13,512 nucleotides of DNA from AP-16 sp036395835 (GTDB lineage Bacteria > Pseudomonadota > Alphaproteobacteria > Rhizobiales > Xanthobacteraceae). Location of the stretch: the NCBI GenBank assembly GCA_036395835.1, contig DASWCW010000248.1, positions 1 through 13,512 on the forward strand. Reading direction: 5' to 3'. The number at the start of each line of letters is the position of its first letter. The first letter of the stretch is position 1. This document shows positions 1 to 7,106 of this stretch, in pieces. The position numbers and the translations under genes were made by a program. The notes below the pieces were generated by a model. The model was not told where the DNA came from. It saw nothing but the letters and a program-made list of their open reading frames with translations, and searched no databases.

Positions 1-209
1 TTGCGGATCTCCTTGGGGGTCGGGATGCCGTCGCGCGACTTCACTAGCGAGGACTTGTTCTCCTCGCGGATGATGTCCATGCACAGCTCGACGCATTCGT
101 CGCAGATGAAGACGGTCGGCCCGGCGATGAGCTTGCGGACCTCGTGCTGGCTCTTGCCGCAGAACGAGCAATAAAGCGTGTTCTTGGAGTCTCCGCCGAC
201 CTTGCTCAT
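1..209 (-). CDS. clpX: ATP-dependent Clp protease ATPase subunit ClpX, N-terminal part only
   Basis: This is the first 69 codons of ClpX, the AAA+ unfoldase that feeds substrates to ClpP; the rest lies beyond the left edge. The translation starts MSKVGGDSKNTLYCSFCGKS and contains the four-cysteine zinc-binding domain that dimerises ClpX and docks adaptors: C14 and C17 (CSFC), C36 and C39 (CDEC). GPTVFICDECVELC and the stretch up to GIPTPKEIR are typical of alphaproteobacterial ClpX. The ATG at 207-209 has a GGAG-type ribosome site about 10 bases upstream. The AAA+ module is not in the window, so nothing can be said about its integrity. It lies 222 bases downstream of clpP in the same direction, the usual tig-clpP-clpX order. 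Confidence 0.97.
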   Translation of the reverse strand, partial: MSKVGGDSKNTLYCSFCGKSQHEVRKLIAGPTVFICDECVELCMDIIREENKSSLVKSRDGIPTPKEIR

Positions 210-342
210 CCTTGCTCTCCGTCGACCCGCGCCGGCCTTGCGCCCCTTATGCCCCCGCCCCGCTAAGAAACCGTAGCACCGACCGTGGAATTCCCTGCCG
301 TCTCCCGACCTGCCGCCGCCCGGCCGCCGGCCTGCCCCCGGA

Positions 343-372
343 GGATAGCGGAACAGGGTAGCGCGTCGTCAA
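343..372 (-). promoter_or_regulatory. candidate promoter of clpX
   Basis: In the clpP-clpX gap, read on the minus strand, TTGACG (372-367) is followed after 18 bases by CTATCC (348-343). This resembles the TTGACA/CTATAT style of housekeeping promoter in rhizobia. It would give a leader of roughly 125 bases before the clpX ATG. I found no well-spaced RpoH-type element. Position and motif are seen; function is inference. Confidence 0.35.
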
Positions 373-431
373 TCAAGAATTGCTTAACGATAAATGCCCG
401 GCCGCCACAAGCGTTTCCGCACGCCTCCCCC

Positions 432-1067
432 TCACGGCTTGGGGACGGCCTCCTCCACCGGTCGCTTGGCGATGACTTGATCGACCAGCCCGAAATCCCT
501 GGCCATTTCCGCGGTCAGGAAGGTGTCGCGCTCCAGCGCGTCCTCCACCTTTTTCAGCGATTGTCCGGTATGCTTCACGTAGATTTCATTGAGCCGCTTC
601 TTGAGATTCAGGATTTCCTGGGCGTGCAGCATGATGTCGGTCGCCTGACCCTGGAAGCCCCCGGAGGGCTGGTGGATCATGATTCGGGCGTTGGGGAGCG
701 CAAAGCGCAGATCCTTGGCTCCCGCCGCGAGCAGCAGCGAGCCCATCGAAGCCGCCTGTCCCACGCATAGCGTCGACACCGGCGGGCGCACGAACTGCAT
801 GGTGTCGTAGATCGCCAGTCCCGACGTGACCACCCCGCCGGGCGAGTTGATGTACATGTTGATCTCTTTCTTCGGGTTGTCGGCCTCGAGAAAGAGCAGC
901 TGTGCGACGACCAGCGTCGACACGTTGTCCTCGACCGCGCCGGTAATGAAGACGATCCGCTCCTTGAGCAGGCGCGAATAGATATCGTAGGCGCGCTCGC
1001 CCCGGTTGGTCTGCTCGACCACCATGGGCACGAGATAATTCATATAGATATCGACCGGGTCTCTCAT
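432..1067 (-). CDS. clpP: ATP-dependent Clp protease proteolytic subunit ClpP
   Basis: This is the serine peptidase that forms the double heptameric chamber of the cytoplasmic Clp protease, working with ClpX (next gene) or ClpA. The product is 211 residues, normal for ClpP. The catalytic triad is complete: S107 in GQAASMGS, H132 in MIHQPSGG and D181 in ERDTFL. Other family marks are INSPGG (73-78), the hydrophobic-pocket region around residues 50-60 and GLVDQVI near the end. The frame stays open 18 codons further upstream, but I place the start at ATG 1067. There MRDPVDIYMNYLVPMVVEQ matches the rhizobial N-terminus, and a GGAG lies 8 bases before it. It is 116 bases downstream of tig and probably has its own promoter as well as read-through. 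Confidence 0.97.
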   Translation of the reverse strand: MRDPVDIYMNYLVPMVVEQTNRGERAYDIYSRLLKERIVFITGAVEDNVSTLVVAQLLFLEADNPKKEINMYINSPGGVVTSGLAIYDTMQFVRPPVSTLCVGQAASMGSLLLAAGAKDLRFALPNARIMIHQPSGGFQGQATDIMLHAQEILNLKKRLNEIYVKHTGQSLKKVEDALERDTFLTAEMARDFGLVDQVIAKRPVEEAVPKP

Positions 1068-1126
1068 GTGCAAATCTCCGCCCCGGCATGGCCGGGCCGC
1101 CGGATCGCCGGCGCGAATCATCGTCT

Positions 1127-1155
1127 AGCATAGCGGCGCAATCGCGCCCCGTAAC
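1127..1155 (-). promoter_or_regulatory. weak candidate promoter of clpP
   Basis: In the tig-clpP gap, read on the minus strand, GTTACG (1155-1150) and TATGCT (1132-1127) are separated by 17 bases. The spacing is ideal, but the -35 matches TTGACA at only three positions. The spacer holds a small dyad (GGCGC, 4-base loop, GCGCC). Alternatively clpP may be read only from upstream of tig. Confidence 0.25.
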
Positions 1156-1183
1156 GAACCCCGCCCGGCCGCGGAATGCGCGC

Positions 1184-2542
1184 TCACGCCGCGGCGGGCT
1201 CGTCGTCCTCGTTATAGAGCTCTTCGCGCGAGACCGTCTTTTCGGCGACCTTGGCGAGCTCGAGCAGGAAATCGACGACCTTTTCCTCGTAGATCGGGGC
1301 ACGCAAGCTCGCCACCGCGTTCGGGTTCTTGCGGTAGTAATCCCAGATCTGCTGCTCCTGGCCGGGAAACTGGCGGGCACGGTCGACGATGGCTCGCGTC
1401 AGCTCCTCCTCGCTCACCTTGATATCGTTCTTCTCGCCGATTTCCGCAATGACGAGACCGAGCCGCACCCGTCGCTCGGCGATCTTGCCGTATTCGTCCC
1501 GAGCGGCTTCCTCCGTCGTGTTCTCGTCCGCGAACGTCCGCCCCTGGCCCTCCAGGTCGGCGAGCAGAGTACGCCAGACATTGGCGAACTCCTGTTCGAC
1601 GAGACTCGGCGGCAGGTCGAACTTGTAGCGGGCATCGAGCGCATCGAGCAGCCCGCGCTTGAGCCGCCGCCGCGTAACTTCGGCGTGCTCGCGGCTCAGC
1701 CGATCCTTCACCGCCTCTTTCAATTTGGCCAACGATTCCATGCCGAGCGATTTCGCGAATTCATCGTCCACGGTCACCGTGCCGGGGGCCTCGACGGACT
1801 TCGCGGTCACCTGGAACGAAGCCGCCTTGCCGGCGAGATTGGCCGAGAGATAGTTTTGCGGGAAACTGGCGTTCACGGTGCGAGTCTCGCCGCGTTCGAT
1901 CCCGACCAATTGCTCCTCGAATCCCGGGATGAAGCTCTTGGAACCGATGACGACCGCGACGTCGTCCGCGGTCCCACCCTCGAACGGCTCGCCGTCGATC
2001 GTTCCGGTGAACGAGATGATGACCTTGTCGCCCTGTTCGGCCTTGGCGCCCTCGCCCTTTGCGGCGAATGGCCGGTTTTGCTCGGCGATCTTCTCGACCG
2101 CCTCCGCAACTTCCTGATCGCCGACTTCGGCCGTGAGCTTCTCGAGCTGGATGTCCTTGAAATCCCCGAGCTCGATCCGCGGCAGGATCTCCAGCGCCAC
2201 CGAATAGGCGAGATCCGTCTTGCCGGCCATCATTTCGGCGACGTCGCCTTCGGCTTCCGGCATGATCACCCTGGGATCCATGGCGAGCTTGAAGCCGTGC
2301 TCGGCAATGATCGAGGTGTTGGCTTCCCGCACCGCCGCCTCGATGGCTTCGGCCAGCACGGCGCGGCCGTACATGCGCCGCAGATGCTCGATCGGCACCT
2401 TGCCCGGCCGGAAGCCGTTGATTCGGACCCGGTCCTTGAGATCGACCAGACGCTCGTTGACCTTGGCATCGAGATCGGCGACGGGGACCACCACCCGGTA
2501 TTCGCGCTTCAAGCCTTCAGAAACAGTTTGCGTGACCTGCAT
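1184..2542 (-). CDS. tig: trigger factor, ribosome-associated chaperone and peptidyl-prolyl isomerase
   Basis: Trigger factor binds the ribosome exit tunnel and shields nascent chains. The 452-residue product shows the expected three parts. The N-terminal ribosome-binding domain (about 1-130) has the signature GFRPGKVP at 43-50. The FKBP-type isomerase domain (about 168-253) includes GDKVIISFTGTIDGEPFEGG and FIPGFEEQLVG. The helical C-terminal arms run to an acidic tail ending NEDDEPAAA. Length is normal for alphaproteobacteria. The ATG at 2540-2542 begins MQVTQTVSEGLKREYRVVVP, the usual start; its Shine-Dalgarno is weak (AGAG). It lies between tRNA-Leu and clpP on the same strand, so a shared transcript from the tRNA is possible. 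Confidence 0.97.
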   Translation of the reverse strand: MQVTQTVSEGLKREYRVVVPVADLDAKVNERLVDLKDRVRINGFRPGKVPIEHLRRMYGRAVLAEAIEAAVREANTSIIAEHGFKLAMDPRVIMPEAEGDVAEMMAGKTDLAYSVALEILPRIELGDFKDIQLEKLTAEVGDQEVAEAVEKIAEQNRPFAAKGEGAKAEQGDKVIISFTGTIDGEPFEGGTADDVAVVIGSKSFIPGFEEQLVGIERGETRTVNASFPQNYLSANLAGKAASFQVTAKSVEAPGTVTVDDEFAKSLGMESLAKLKEAVKDRLSREHAEVTRRRLKRGLLDALDARYKFDLPPSLVEQEFANVWRTLLADLEGQGRTFADENTTEEAARDEYGKIAERRVRLGLVIAEIGEKNDIKVSEEELTRAIVDRARQFPGQEQQIWDYYRKNPNAVASLRAPIYEEKVVDFLLELAKVAEKTVSREELYNEDDEPAAA

Positions 2543-2584
2543 GTCGGATCTCTATTCGTGTTCGCCCCGGCAGATGCCGCCGAC

Positions 2585-2622
2585 GCGAGGCGCCTCGCAA
2601 CGCTTGCCCGGAGTGGCCGGGC
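2585..2622 (-). terminator. two tandem dyads between tRNA-Leu and tig, possible processing or weak termination signal
   Basis: Right after the tRNA 3' end (minus-strand reading) is a perfect 6-bp stem GCCCGG/CCGGGC with a 5-base loop (2606-2622). Six bases further is a 14-base perfect palindrome, GCGAGGCGCCTCGC (2585-2598). Neither is followed by a T run, so classical intrinsic termination is not supported. They could define the tRNA 3' trailer, attenuate read-through into tig, or be harmless GC-rich dyads. Confidence 0.35.
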
Positions 2623-2623
2623 G

Positions 2624-2708
2624 TGGTGCGGGCGGAGGGCCTCGAACCCCCACGACTTTCGTCACGGGAACCTAAATCCCGCGCGTCTACCAATTCCGCC
2701 ACGCCCGC
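2624..2708 (-). tRNA. tRNA-Leu, anticodon UAG
   Basis: An 85-base class II tRNA folds by eye. The acceptor stem is GCGGGCG/CGCCCGC with discriminator A and an encoded CCA. The D arm contains GAATTGGTAGA. The anticodon stem is CGGGA/TCCCG around the loop TTTAGGT, giving anticodon UAG (plus-strand CTA at 2672-2674). The long variable arm has a GAC/GTC stem with a GAAA loop, and the T stem is GGGGG/CCCTC with loop TTCGAGG. The long variable arm and the loop sequence identify leucine. It reads CUN-family codons. Confidence 0.97.
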
Positions 2709-2987
2709 AAGGGCATCTCTCAGCGAGCGGGCCGGACGGACGGATCGGGCCCGAACCCGCCTCGACCTATCCGGCGATGTCCTGCGGCCCAAGCGATTCC
2801 CGCCACTCCGCCTGCGCGGCGGGATCGGTTTGCACACCCGTCCGCGGGCGGCGCACCTCTAGCATGCTCGCATCGGCGCGCGCCACAAAAATAGGGCAGG
2901 CGCGCGAGCCGCGCCAGCCACTTGACCAGCCACTTGAATCGTCGGCCGCCGCTGCAGCGAGCCGCCGCTCCGGCCCTCGCAGACGGC
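2709..2987. other. gap between nnrD and tRNA-Leu with no recognised gene
   Basis: This 279-base stretch lies between the end of the NAD(P)HX repair gene and the tRNA. It must hold the tRNA promoter, but no convincing -35/-10 pair stands out; the best candidate is a poor TTGGGC...TAGGTC. Open frames crossing it have no recognisable protein and look like GC-rich chance frames. No strong terminator for the upstream gene was seen. Confidence 0.5.
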
Positions 2988-4490
2988 TCACGCTTTGGCA
3001 GCGGCGAGCGTCGAGAACAGCGTGCGATAGACCTGCGGCAAGGCCTCGGGAAGGTCTTCCGAAATCAGCCCAGGCCCGACGGCATTGCCCGCCTCCCCAT
3101 GGAGCCAGACCGCCGCGCAGGCGGCTTCGAACCCGGGCATGCCTTGCGCCAGCAGACCCGCGATCATGCCGGAGAGCACGTCACCGCTGCCGGCAGTGGC
3201 CAGCCAGGGCGGGGCGTTGTCGGTAATCGCAGCACGCCCGTCGGGGGCGGCGATCACCGTGTCGGGACCTTTGAGCACCACGATCGTATTGCTGATGCGG
3301 GCTGCGGCACGGGCCGCGTCGAGCTTCGATGCGGCGTCGATCACAGCGGGCTCCTCTTTGAAGACCCTGCCGAACTCGCCCTGGTGGGGGGTCATGACGG
3401 TAGCGGAGCGGTCCGCAGTTGCGGCCCAGAGCGCCGCCGGGTCGTCCGCAAAGCTGGTGAGCGCGTCGGCGTCGAGCACCACCGCCCGCTTTCCTGTCAG
3501 CGCGGCCGCCACGAGTTCTCGCGTCGCCGCACCGACGCCGCCTCCGGGCCCCAGCACCACCGCATTGAGGCGGCGATCCTCCAACATGGCCGCGAGCTCG
3601 GCCGCCCCATCGACCGGACGAACCATCACGGCGACGTTGGCGGCCCCATGGACGGCAACGGCGTCCCGCGGCGAAGCGATGGTGACGAGTCCTGCTCCGG
3701 CTCGCAGCGCTCCTCGCGCGGCAAGCCGCGCCGCCCCCGTGCGCGCGAGCCCTCCGGACACCACCACCGCGTGACCGCGCGCATATTTGTGAGCATCGAT
3801 CTGCGGAACCGGAAAGACCGAATTCCACAGCTCGGACGCATTGGCAAAGGTGCGCGGCCGAATACGCGACAGCACTTCGGGCTTGATGCCGATATCGGCG
3901 AGTCGCACCTTGCCGCAACACAGCCGTCCCGGAAGCAGCAGGTGCCCGGGCTTGCGGCGGAAGAACGTCACCGTTTCGGTCGCCTCGATCGCCGTCCCCA
4001 GCCGCGCCCCGGTCGAGCCGTTGATCCCGCTCGGCAGGTCGACTGCCAGGATCGGCGCCGCGCAGGCGTTCATGGCTCCGATCATCTCCAGAGCCGCGCC
4101 TTCGACCGGACGAGCGAGCCCGGCGCCGAAGATGGCGTCGATGATGACGCCGGCGTCCGCAAGTCCCCCTGGCGCCGCCGGCTCGATGCCGCCGGCGAAA
4201 CGCCGGGCCGCCTCGGCCGCATCGCCGCGCAGGCGGTCCTTGCCGCCGAGGCTCAGCAGTCGCACCCGAAATCCGCGTTCGGCGAGCAGGCGCGCGGCCA
4301 CAAATCCGTCCCCGCCGTTGTTGCCGGGGCCTGCCACCACCACGATCGAGGTGCCGAGCGGCTGGCGCAGCGCAACGGCATCAGCAATCGCACGCCCCGC
4401 ATGCTCCATGAGATCGACCCCGGTCGCCCCGGCGGCGATCGTGAGCCGGTCCGCTTCGGCCATTTCCTCGTTGCTCAGGAGCTCGATCAT
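2988..4490 (-). CDS. nnrD: bifunctional NAD(P)HX epimerase / ADP-dependent NAD(P)HX dehydratase
   Basis: This enzyme repairs hydrated NADH and NADPH. The N-terminal YjeF-type domain (about 1-215) epimerises NAD(P)HX, and the C-terminal ribokinase-like domain (about 225-490) dehydrates the S-epimer using ADP. The 500-residue product shows GPGNNGGDGFVAARLL (54-69) and DLPSG (151-155) in the epimerase part. The dehydratase part has VLGPGGG (312-318), DADAL (340-344), TPHQGEF (367-373), LKG (406-408) and ATAGSGDVLSG (431-441, with the catalytic Asp). The frame remains open to 4604, but I prefer ATG 4490 (MIELLSNEEMAEADRLTI), where family homology begins; the upstream extension is low-complexity, and there is no strong ribosome site. 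It is divergent from glnB, a conserved rhizobial arrangement. The gene is called nnrD, nnrE or nnr in different annotations. Confidence 0.93.
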   Translation of the reverse strand: MIELLSNEEMAEADRLTIAAGATGVDLMEHAGRAIADAVALRQPLGTSIVVVAGPGNNGGDGFVAARLLAERGFRVRLLSLGGKDRLRGDAAEAARRFAGGIEPAAPGGLADAGVIIDAIFGAGLARPVEGAALEMIGAMNACAAPILAVDLPSGINGSTGARLGTAIEATETVTFFRRKPGHLLLPGRLCCGKVRLADIGIKPEVLSRIRPRTFANASELWNSVFPVPQIDAHKYARGHAVVVSGGLARTGAARLAARGALRAGAGLVTIASPRDAVAVHGAANVAVMVRPVDGAAELAAMLEDRRLNAVVLGPGGGVGAATRELVAAALTGKRAVVLDADALTSFADDPAALWAATADRSATVMTPHQGEFGRVFKEEPAVIDAASKLDAARAAARISNTIVVLKGPDTVIAAPDGRAAITDNAPPWLATAGSGDVLSGMIAGLLAQGMPGFEAACAAVWLHGEAGNAVGPGLISEDLPEALPQVYRTLFSTLAAAKA

Positions 4491-4606
4491 CGCCGGCTGA
4501 AAGTTGAACAGGCCCAGCCTAGCACGGCGGCAATTCGTCGCCGGGAGCGGGGAGCGGGAAATCGCCGGCATCGGCACGCGGTGCTTCGCCCAGGAATTCA
4601 TCAAAT

Positions 4607-4623
4607 TGCCTACTTGCTAGGCA
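4607..4623. promoter_or_regulatory. NtrC-like dyad upstream of the glnB sigma-54 promoter
   Basis: TGCCTACTTGCTAGGCA has perfect 6-bp arms (TGCCTA/TAGGCA) around 5 bases, giving TGC-N11-GCA. That is the outer geometry of the classical NtrC site (TGCAC...GTGCA). Its centre is about 120 bp upstream of the start predicted from the -24/-12 element, within the usual enhancer range. A weaker dyad, GCTT-N7-AAGC (4626-4640), follows. The inner bases differ from the enteric consensus, so assignment to NtrC is inference. Confidence 0.5.
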
Positions 4624-4708
4624 TTGCTTCGCCGCCAAGCGGCACCAAAGCCGCCGGAACTGCCCTCAACCCGCTGAGATGGATGCTTTTTTCCCGACTT
4701 TTGGCCCC

Positions 4709-4725
4709 TTGGCACAGGAACTGCT
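4709..4725 (+). promoter_or_regulatory. sigma-54 (RpoN) -24/-12 promoter of glnB-glnA
   Basis: TTGGCACAGGAACTGCT matches the RpoN consensus TGGCAC-N5-TTGCW at all but one position. The invariant GG (4711-4712) and GC (4723-4724) are separated by exactly 10 bases. It would start transcription near 4736, about 50 bases before glnB. This is the expected nitrogen-limitation promoter for a rhizobial glnB-glnA operon. A separate housekeeping promoter was not identified. Confidence 0.8.
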
Positions 4726-4784
4726 AACCGTTGCGCGGCGATCCACAGGGGCAATACGCCTCGAGCGATCCAGGGACGAGGCGA

Positions 4785-5123
4785 ATGAAAAAAGTCGAGG
4801 CCATCATCAAACCATTCAAACTCGACGAGGTGAAGGAAGCGCTGCAGGAAGTGGGGCTTCAGGGCATCACGGTCACGGAAGCCAAGGGCTTCGGCCGGCA
4901 AAAGGGGCACACCGAGCTTTACCGCGGGGCGGAATACGTCGTGGATTTTCTGCCCAAGGTGAAGATCGAGATTGTGCTCGGCGATGACATGGTCGAAAAG
5001 GCCATCGAGGCGATCCGCCGGGCCGCCCAGACCGGGCGGATCGGGGATGGGAAGATCTTCGTATCCACCATCGAGGAAGCGATCCGGATCCGCACCGGCG
5101 AATCCGGCCTGGATGCGATCTGA
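4785..5123 (+). CDS. glnB: nitrogen regulatory protein P-II
   Basis: PII is a trimeric signal protein that reads 2-oxoglutarate, ATP/ADP and, by uridylylation, glutamine; it controls GlnE (GS adenylylation) and NtrB/NtrC. The 112-residue length is exact for the family. The T-loop (about 37-55) carries the uridylylation target Y51 in ELYRGAEYVVDF. The B-loop nucleotide motif TGRIGDGK is at 83-90 and the C-loop RIRTGE at 101-106. The start MKKVEAIIKPFKLDEVKEAL at ATG 4785 has a GAGG a few bases upstream; the open frame beginning at 4731 is just upstream leader. I call it glnB rather than glnK because glnA, not amtB, follows after 43 bases, and a sigma-54 promoter precedes it. Confidence 0.96.
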   Translation: MKKVEAIIKPFKLDEVKEALQEVGLQGITVTEAKGFGRQKGHTELYRGAEYVVDFLPKVKIEIVLGDDMVEKAIEAIRRAAQTGRIGDGKIFVSTIEEAIRIRTGESGLDAI

Positions 5124-5166
5124 TCCGATTCGAGCCTTTTGGGTTTTTCAAGAAGGGAAGCGTGCG

Positions 5167-6576
5167 ATGACGACGGTCAAAGATGTCCTGAAGCTGATCA
5201 AGGACAACGACGTGAAATACTGCGATTTCCGTTTCACCGACCCGCGCGGAAAGTGGCAGCACGTCACCGTGGATATTTCCACGGTGGAGGAGGACACGTT
5301 TGCGGAAGGCATCATGTTCGACGGCTCCTCGATCGCGGGCTGGAAGGCGATCCACGAGTCCGACATGACCTTGATGCCGGACCCGACGTCGGCCTCGATC
5401 GATCCGTTCTACGCGGAGACGACGCTGGTGCTGGTCTGCGACACGCTCGAGCCGATGACCGGCGAGCCGTATAACCGCGATCCGCGCAGCATCGCCCGCA
5501 AGGCCGAGGGCCTCGTCAAGTCGATGGGAGTGGGCGACACGGTCTTTTTCGGCCCGGAGGCCGAGTTCTTCGTGTTCGACGACGTGCGCTACAAGGCCGA
5601 TGCCTACAACACCGGCTTCCGGCTGGATTCGGTCGAGCTGCCGAGCAACACGGACACCGAGTACGAGGGCGGCAATCTCGGCCACCACATCGGCACCAAG
5701 AAGGGCTATTTCCCGGTGCCGCCGCTGGATTCCGCCCAGGACATGCGCTCGGAGATGCTCGGCGCCATGGCCCGCATGGGCTGCAAGGTCGAGAAGCACC
5801 ACCACGAGGTCGGCTCCGCCCAGCATGAGCTGGGCTTCCAGTTCGCCCCGATGGTGCGCATGGCCGACCAGATGCAGATCTACAAATACTGCGTCCACCA
5901 GGTCGCCAACATCTACGGCAAGACCGCGACCTTCATGCCGAAGCCGGTCTACGGCGACAACGGCTCCGGCATGCACTGCCACCAGTCGATCTGGAAGGGC
6001 GGCAAGCCGACGTTCGCGGGCAACAAATACGCGGATCTCTCCGACACCGCCCTGCAGTACATCGCCGGCATCCTCAAGCACGCGCGCACGATCAACGCCT
6101 TCACCAATCCGACCACGAACTCCTATAAAAGGCTGGTGCCGGGATTCGAGGCGCCCGTGCTGCTGGCCTATTCGGTGCGCAACCGGTCGGCCGGATGCCG
6201 CATTCCGCTCGCCTCCTCGCCGAAGGGCAAGCGCGTCGAGGTGCGCTATCCCGATCCGCTCGCCAATCCGTATCTCGCTTTTGCGGCGATGCTGATGGCG
6301 GGGCTCGACGGCATCAAAAATAAGCTCGATCCCGGCCCGGCGATCGACAAGGACCTCTACGATCTGCCGCCGCGCGAGCTCAAGAAGATCCCCACGGTGT
6401 GCGGGTCGCTGCGCGAGGCACTCGGCTACCTCGACAAGGATCGCGAGTTCCTGAAAGCAGGCGGGGTGTTCGACGACGATTTCATCGAGATGTACATCGA
6501 GCTCAAGATGCAGGAAGTGATCCGCTTAGAGCACACGCCGCATCCGGTCGAGTTCGAGATGTATTACTCGGCGTGA
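5167..6576 (+). CDS. glnA: glutamine synthetase type I
   Basis: It makes glutamine from glutamate, ammonia and ATP as a cytoplasmic dodecamer. The product is 469 residues, the same as the enterobacterial GSI. Family marks in order are FDGSSIAGW (51-59), the metal-site GPEAEFF (129-135), NGSGMHCHQS (265-274), KRLVPGFEAP (321-330) and RNRSAGCRIP (338-347). The adenylylation tyrosine is Y398 in KDLYDLPP, so activity control by GlnE is expected, under the PII protein encoded just upstream. I start it at ATG 5167 (MTTVKDVLKLIKDNDVKYCD), after AAGGGAAG; the same frame is open further upstream through glnB but without homology. It is probably co-transcribed with glnB and ends at a strong terminator. 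Confidence 0.98.
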   Translation: MTTVKDVLKLIKDNDVKYCDFRFTDPRGKWQHVTVDISTVEEDTFAEGIMFDGSSIAGWKAIHESDMTLMPDPTSASIDPFYAETTLVLVCDTLEPMTGEPYNRDPRSIARKAEGLVKSMGVGDTVFFGPEAEFFVFDDVRYKADAYNTGFRLDSVELPSNTDTEYEGGNLGHHIGTKKGYFPVPPLDSAQDMRSEMLGAMARMGCKVEKHHHEVGSAQHELGFQFAPMVRMADQMQIYKYCVHQVANIYGKTATFMPKPVYGDNGSGMHCHQSIWKGGKPTFAGNKYADLSDTALQYIAGILKHARTINAFTNPTTNSYKRLVPGFEAPVLLAYSVRNRSAGCRIPLASSPKGKRVEVRYPDPLANPYLAFAAMLMAGLDGIKNKLDPGPAIDKDLYDLPPRELKKIPTVCGSLREALGYLDKDREFLKAGGVFDDDFIEMYIELKMQEVIRLEHTPHPVEFEMYYSA

Positions 6577-6608
6577 GTTCCTCCCGACGTCGCACGGCGA
6601 CGGGCTTG

Positions 6609-6635
6609 CGGGGCGCTGCGGCGCCCCGTTTTTTT
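6609..6635 (+). terminator. intrinsic terminator of glnB-glnA
   Basis: An 8-bp perfect stem CGGGGCGC/GCGCCCCG with a TGCG tetraloop (6609-6628) is followed directly by seven T residues (6629-6635). It begins 33 bases after the glnA stop and lies between convergent genes. It is the clearest rho-independent terminator in the window. Confidence 0.95.
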
Positions 6636-6647
6636 CGGCGGATGGAA

Positions 6648-6893
6648 TCAGAGCAGCAGCAGCGCCCAGGCGACCCCGGCGGCCAGCACCGTGAGCGCCG
6701 GGATGTAGAGGCGGATGCGGCGGGGTCGCGGGGGCGGCAGCAGGCCCTGCTCGCGCCGAGAGCGGATCACCGCGGCTTCGAACTCGTCGGCGGATGCGAA
6801 CGCGCATCCGAGCGCCAGTCCGGCGCGCTGCGTTGCCCGCTTGAGGGCGATGAAGTCCGCCTCGACCTCGCCTGCAGTTCGATATCGCATCAT
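6648..6893 (-). CDS. small predicted tail-anchored protein, function unknown
   Basis: I do not recognise a named family. From ATG 6893 (or the adjacent ATG 6890) the product is 81 residues. A soluble part (1-59), MMRYRTAGEVEADFIALKRA onwards, is rich in Ala and Glu/Arg and probably helical. A proline/arginine linker PPPRPRR follows (53-59), then one hydrophobic segment (about 63-81, LYIPALTVLAAGVAWALLLL) at the extreme C-terminus. That layout suggests a tail-anchored inner-membrane protein facing the cytoplasm. The frame is open to 7061, but the extra N-terminal part crosses a palindromic repeat and reads as chance sequence. No good ribosome site is visible at either ATG. It is convergent with glnA. 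Confidence 0.6.
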   Translation of the reverse strand: MMRYRTAGEVEADFIALKRATQRAGLALGCAFASADEFEAAVIRSRREQGLLPPPRPRRIRLYIPALTVLAAGVAWALLLL

Positions 6894-6948
6894 GCGCGAT
6901 TCTAGCGCGCCGGGAGTAAAGGATCGGTTAGCCAAACGAAGACTCGTG

Positions 6949-6989
6949 TCCCGGGCGGCGCAGCACAAGCGGGCGCTGCCGAACCGGGA
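6949..6989. repeat. palindromic intergenic element (copy D)
   Basis: Outer arms TCCCGG (6949-6954) and CCGGGA (6984-6989) enclose inner arms GCAGC (6960-6964) and GCTGC (6975-6979). The flank CTCGTG just outside the left arm, and a CCGGG end next to a GC-rich dyad, resemble the other palindromes in this window and the short palindromic repeats I recall from Bradyrhizobium-type genomes. It lies between two minus-strand genes. Confidence 0.45.
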
Positions 6990-7012
6990 TCGGGTTTTCC
7001 GAGAGTAGATGG

Positions 7013-7096
7013 GCCCGGATCTGCGGCGCGCCGCAACGGGATCCCCGCTGCGCAAGCGCAACGGGGTGCCCCTCGCGCGCTACGCCGCGTCCGGGC
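7013..7096. repeat. palindromic intergenic element (copy A)
   Basis: Perfect 7-bp outer arms GCCCGGA (7013-7019) and TCCGGGC (7090-7096) are followed inward by GCGGCG (7023-7028) and CGCCGC (7083-7088). The core holds its own hairpin, CCCCG..GCGC aa GCGC..CGGGG (about 7044-7067). It shares the 13-mer GGATCTGCGGCGC and the end GTCCGGG[C/G]AACG with copy B near the right edge. It sits just after the 3' end of the minus-strand gene at 7107-7514, so it could cap that transcript. Confidence 0.65.
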
Positions 7097-7106
7097 AACG
7101 TCCAAC

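Noticed and set aside
210..431. heat-shock (RpoH) promoter for clpX
   Set aside because: CTTG motifs occur (near 373-376 and 408-411), but no matching -10 lies at the required spacing; only a housekeeping-like pair was kept.
1088..3226. 712-residue open frame on the plus strand opposite tig and the tRNA
   Set aside because: It runs antisense to trigger factor and tRNA-Leu, has no recognisable domain, and long antisense frames are common in GC-rich genes with strong third-position bias.
4574..4584. GCAC-GCG-GTGC palindrome upstream of glnB, first taken as an NtrC site
   Set aside because: The half-site spacing is 3 bases rather than about 7, and it lies near -157; the 4607-4623 dyad fits better.
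4873..6081. 402-residue open frame on the minus strand opposite glnB-glnA
   Set aside because: It mirrors the highly conserved glnA codons; its composition (many His/Arg/Leu/Val) is that of a reverse-complement shadow.
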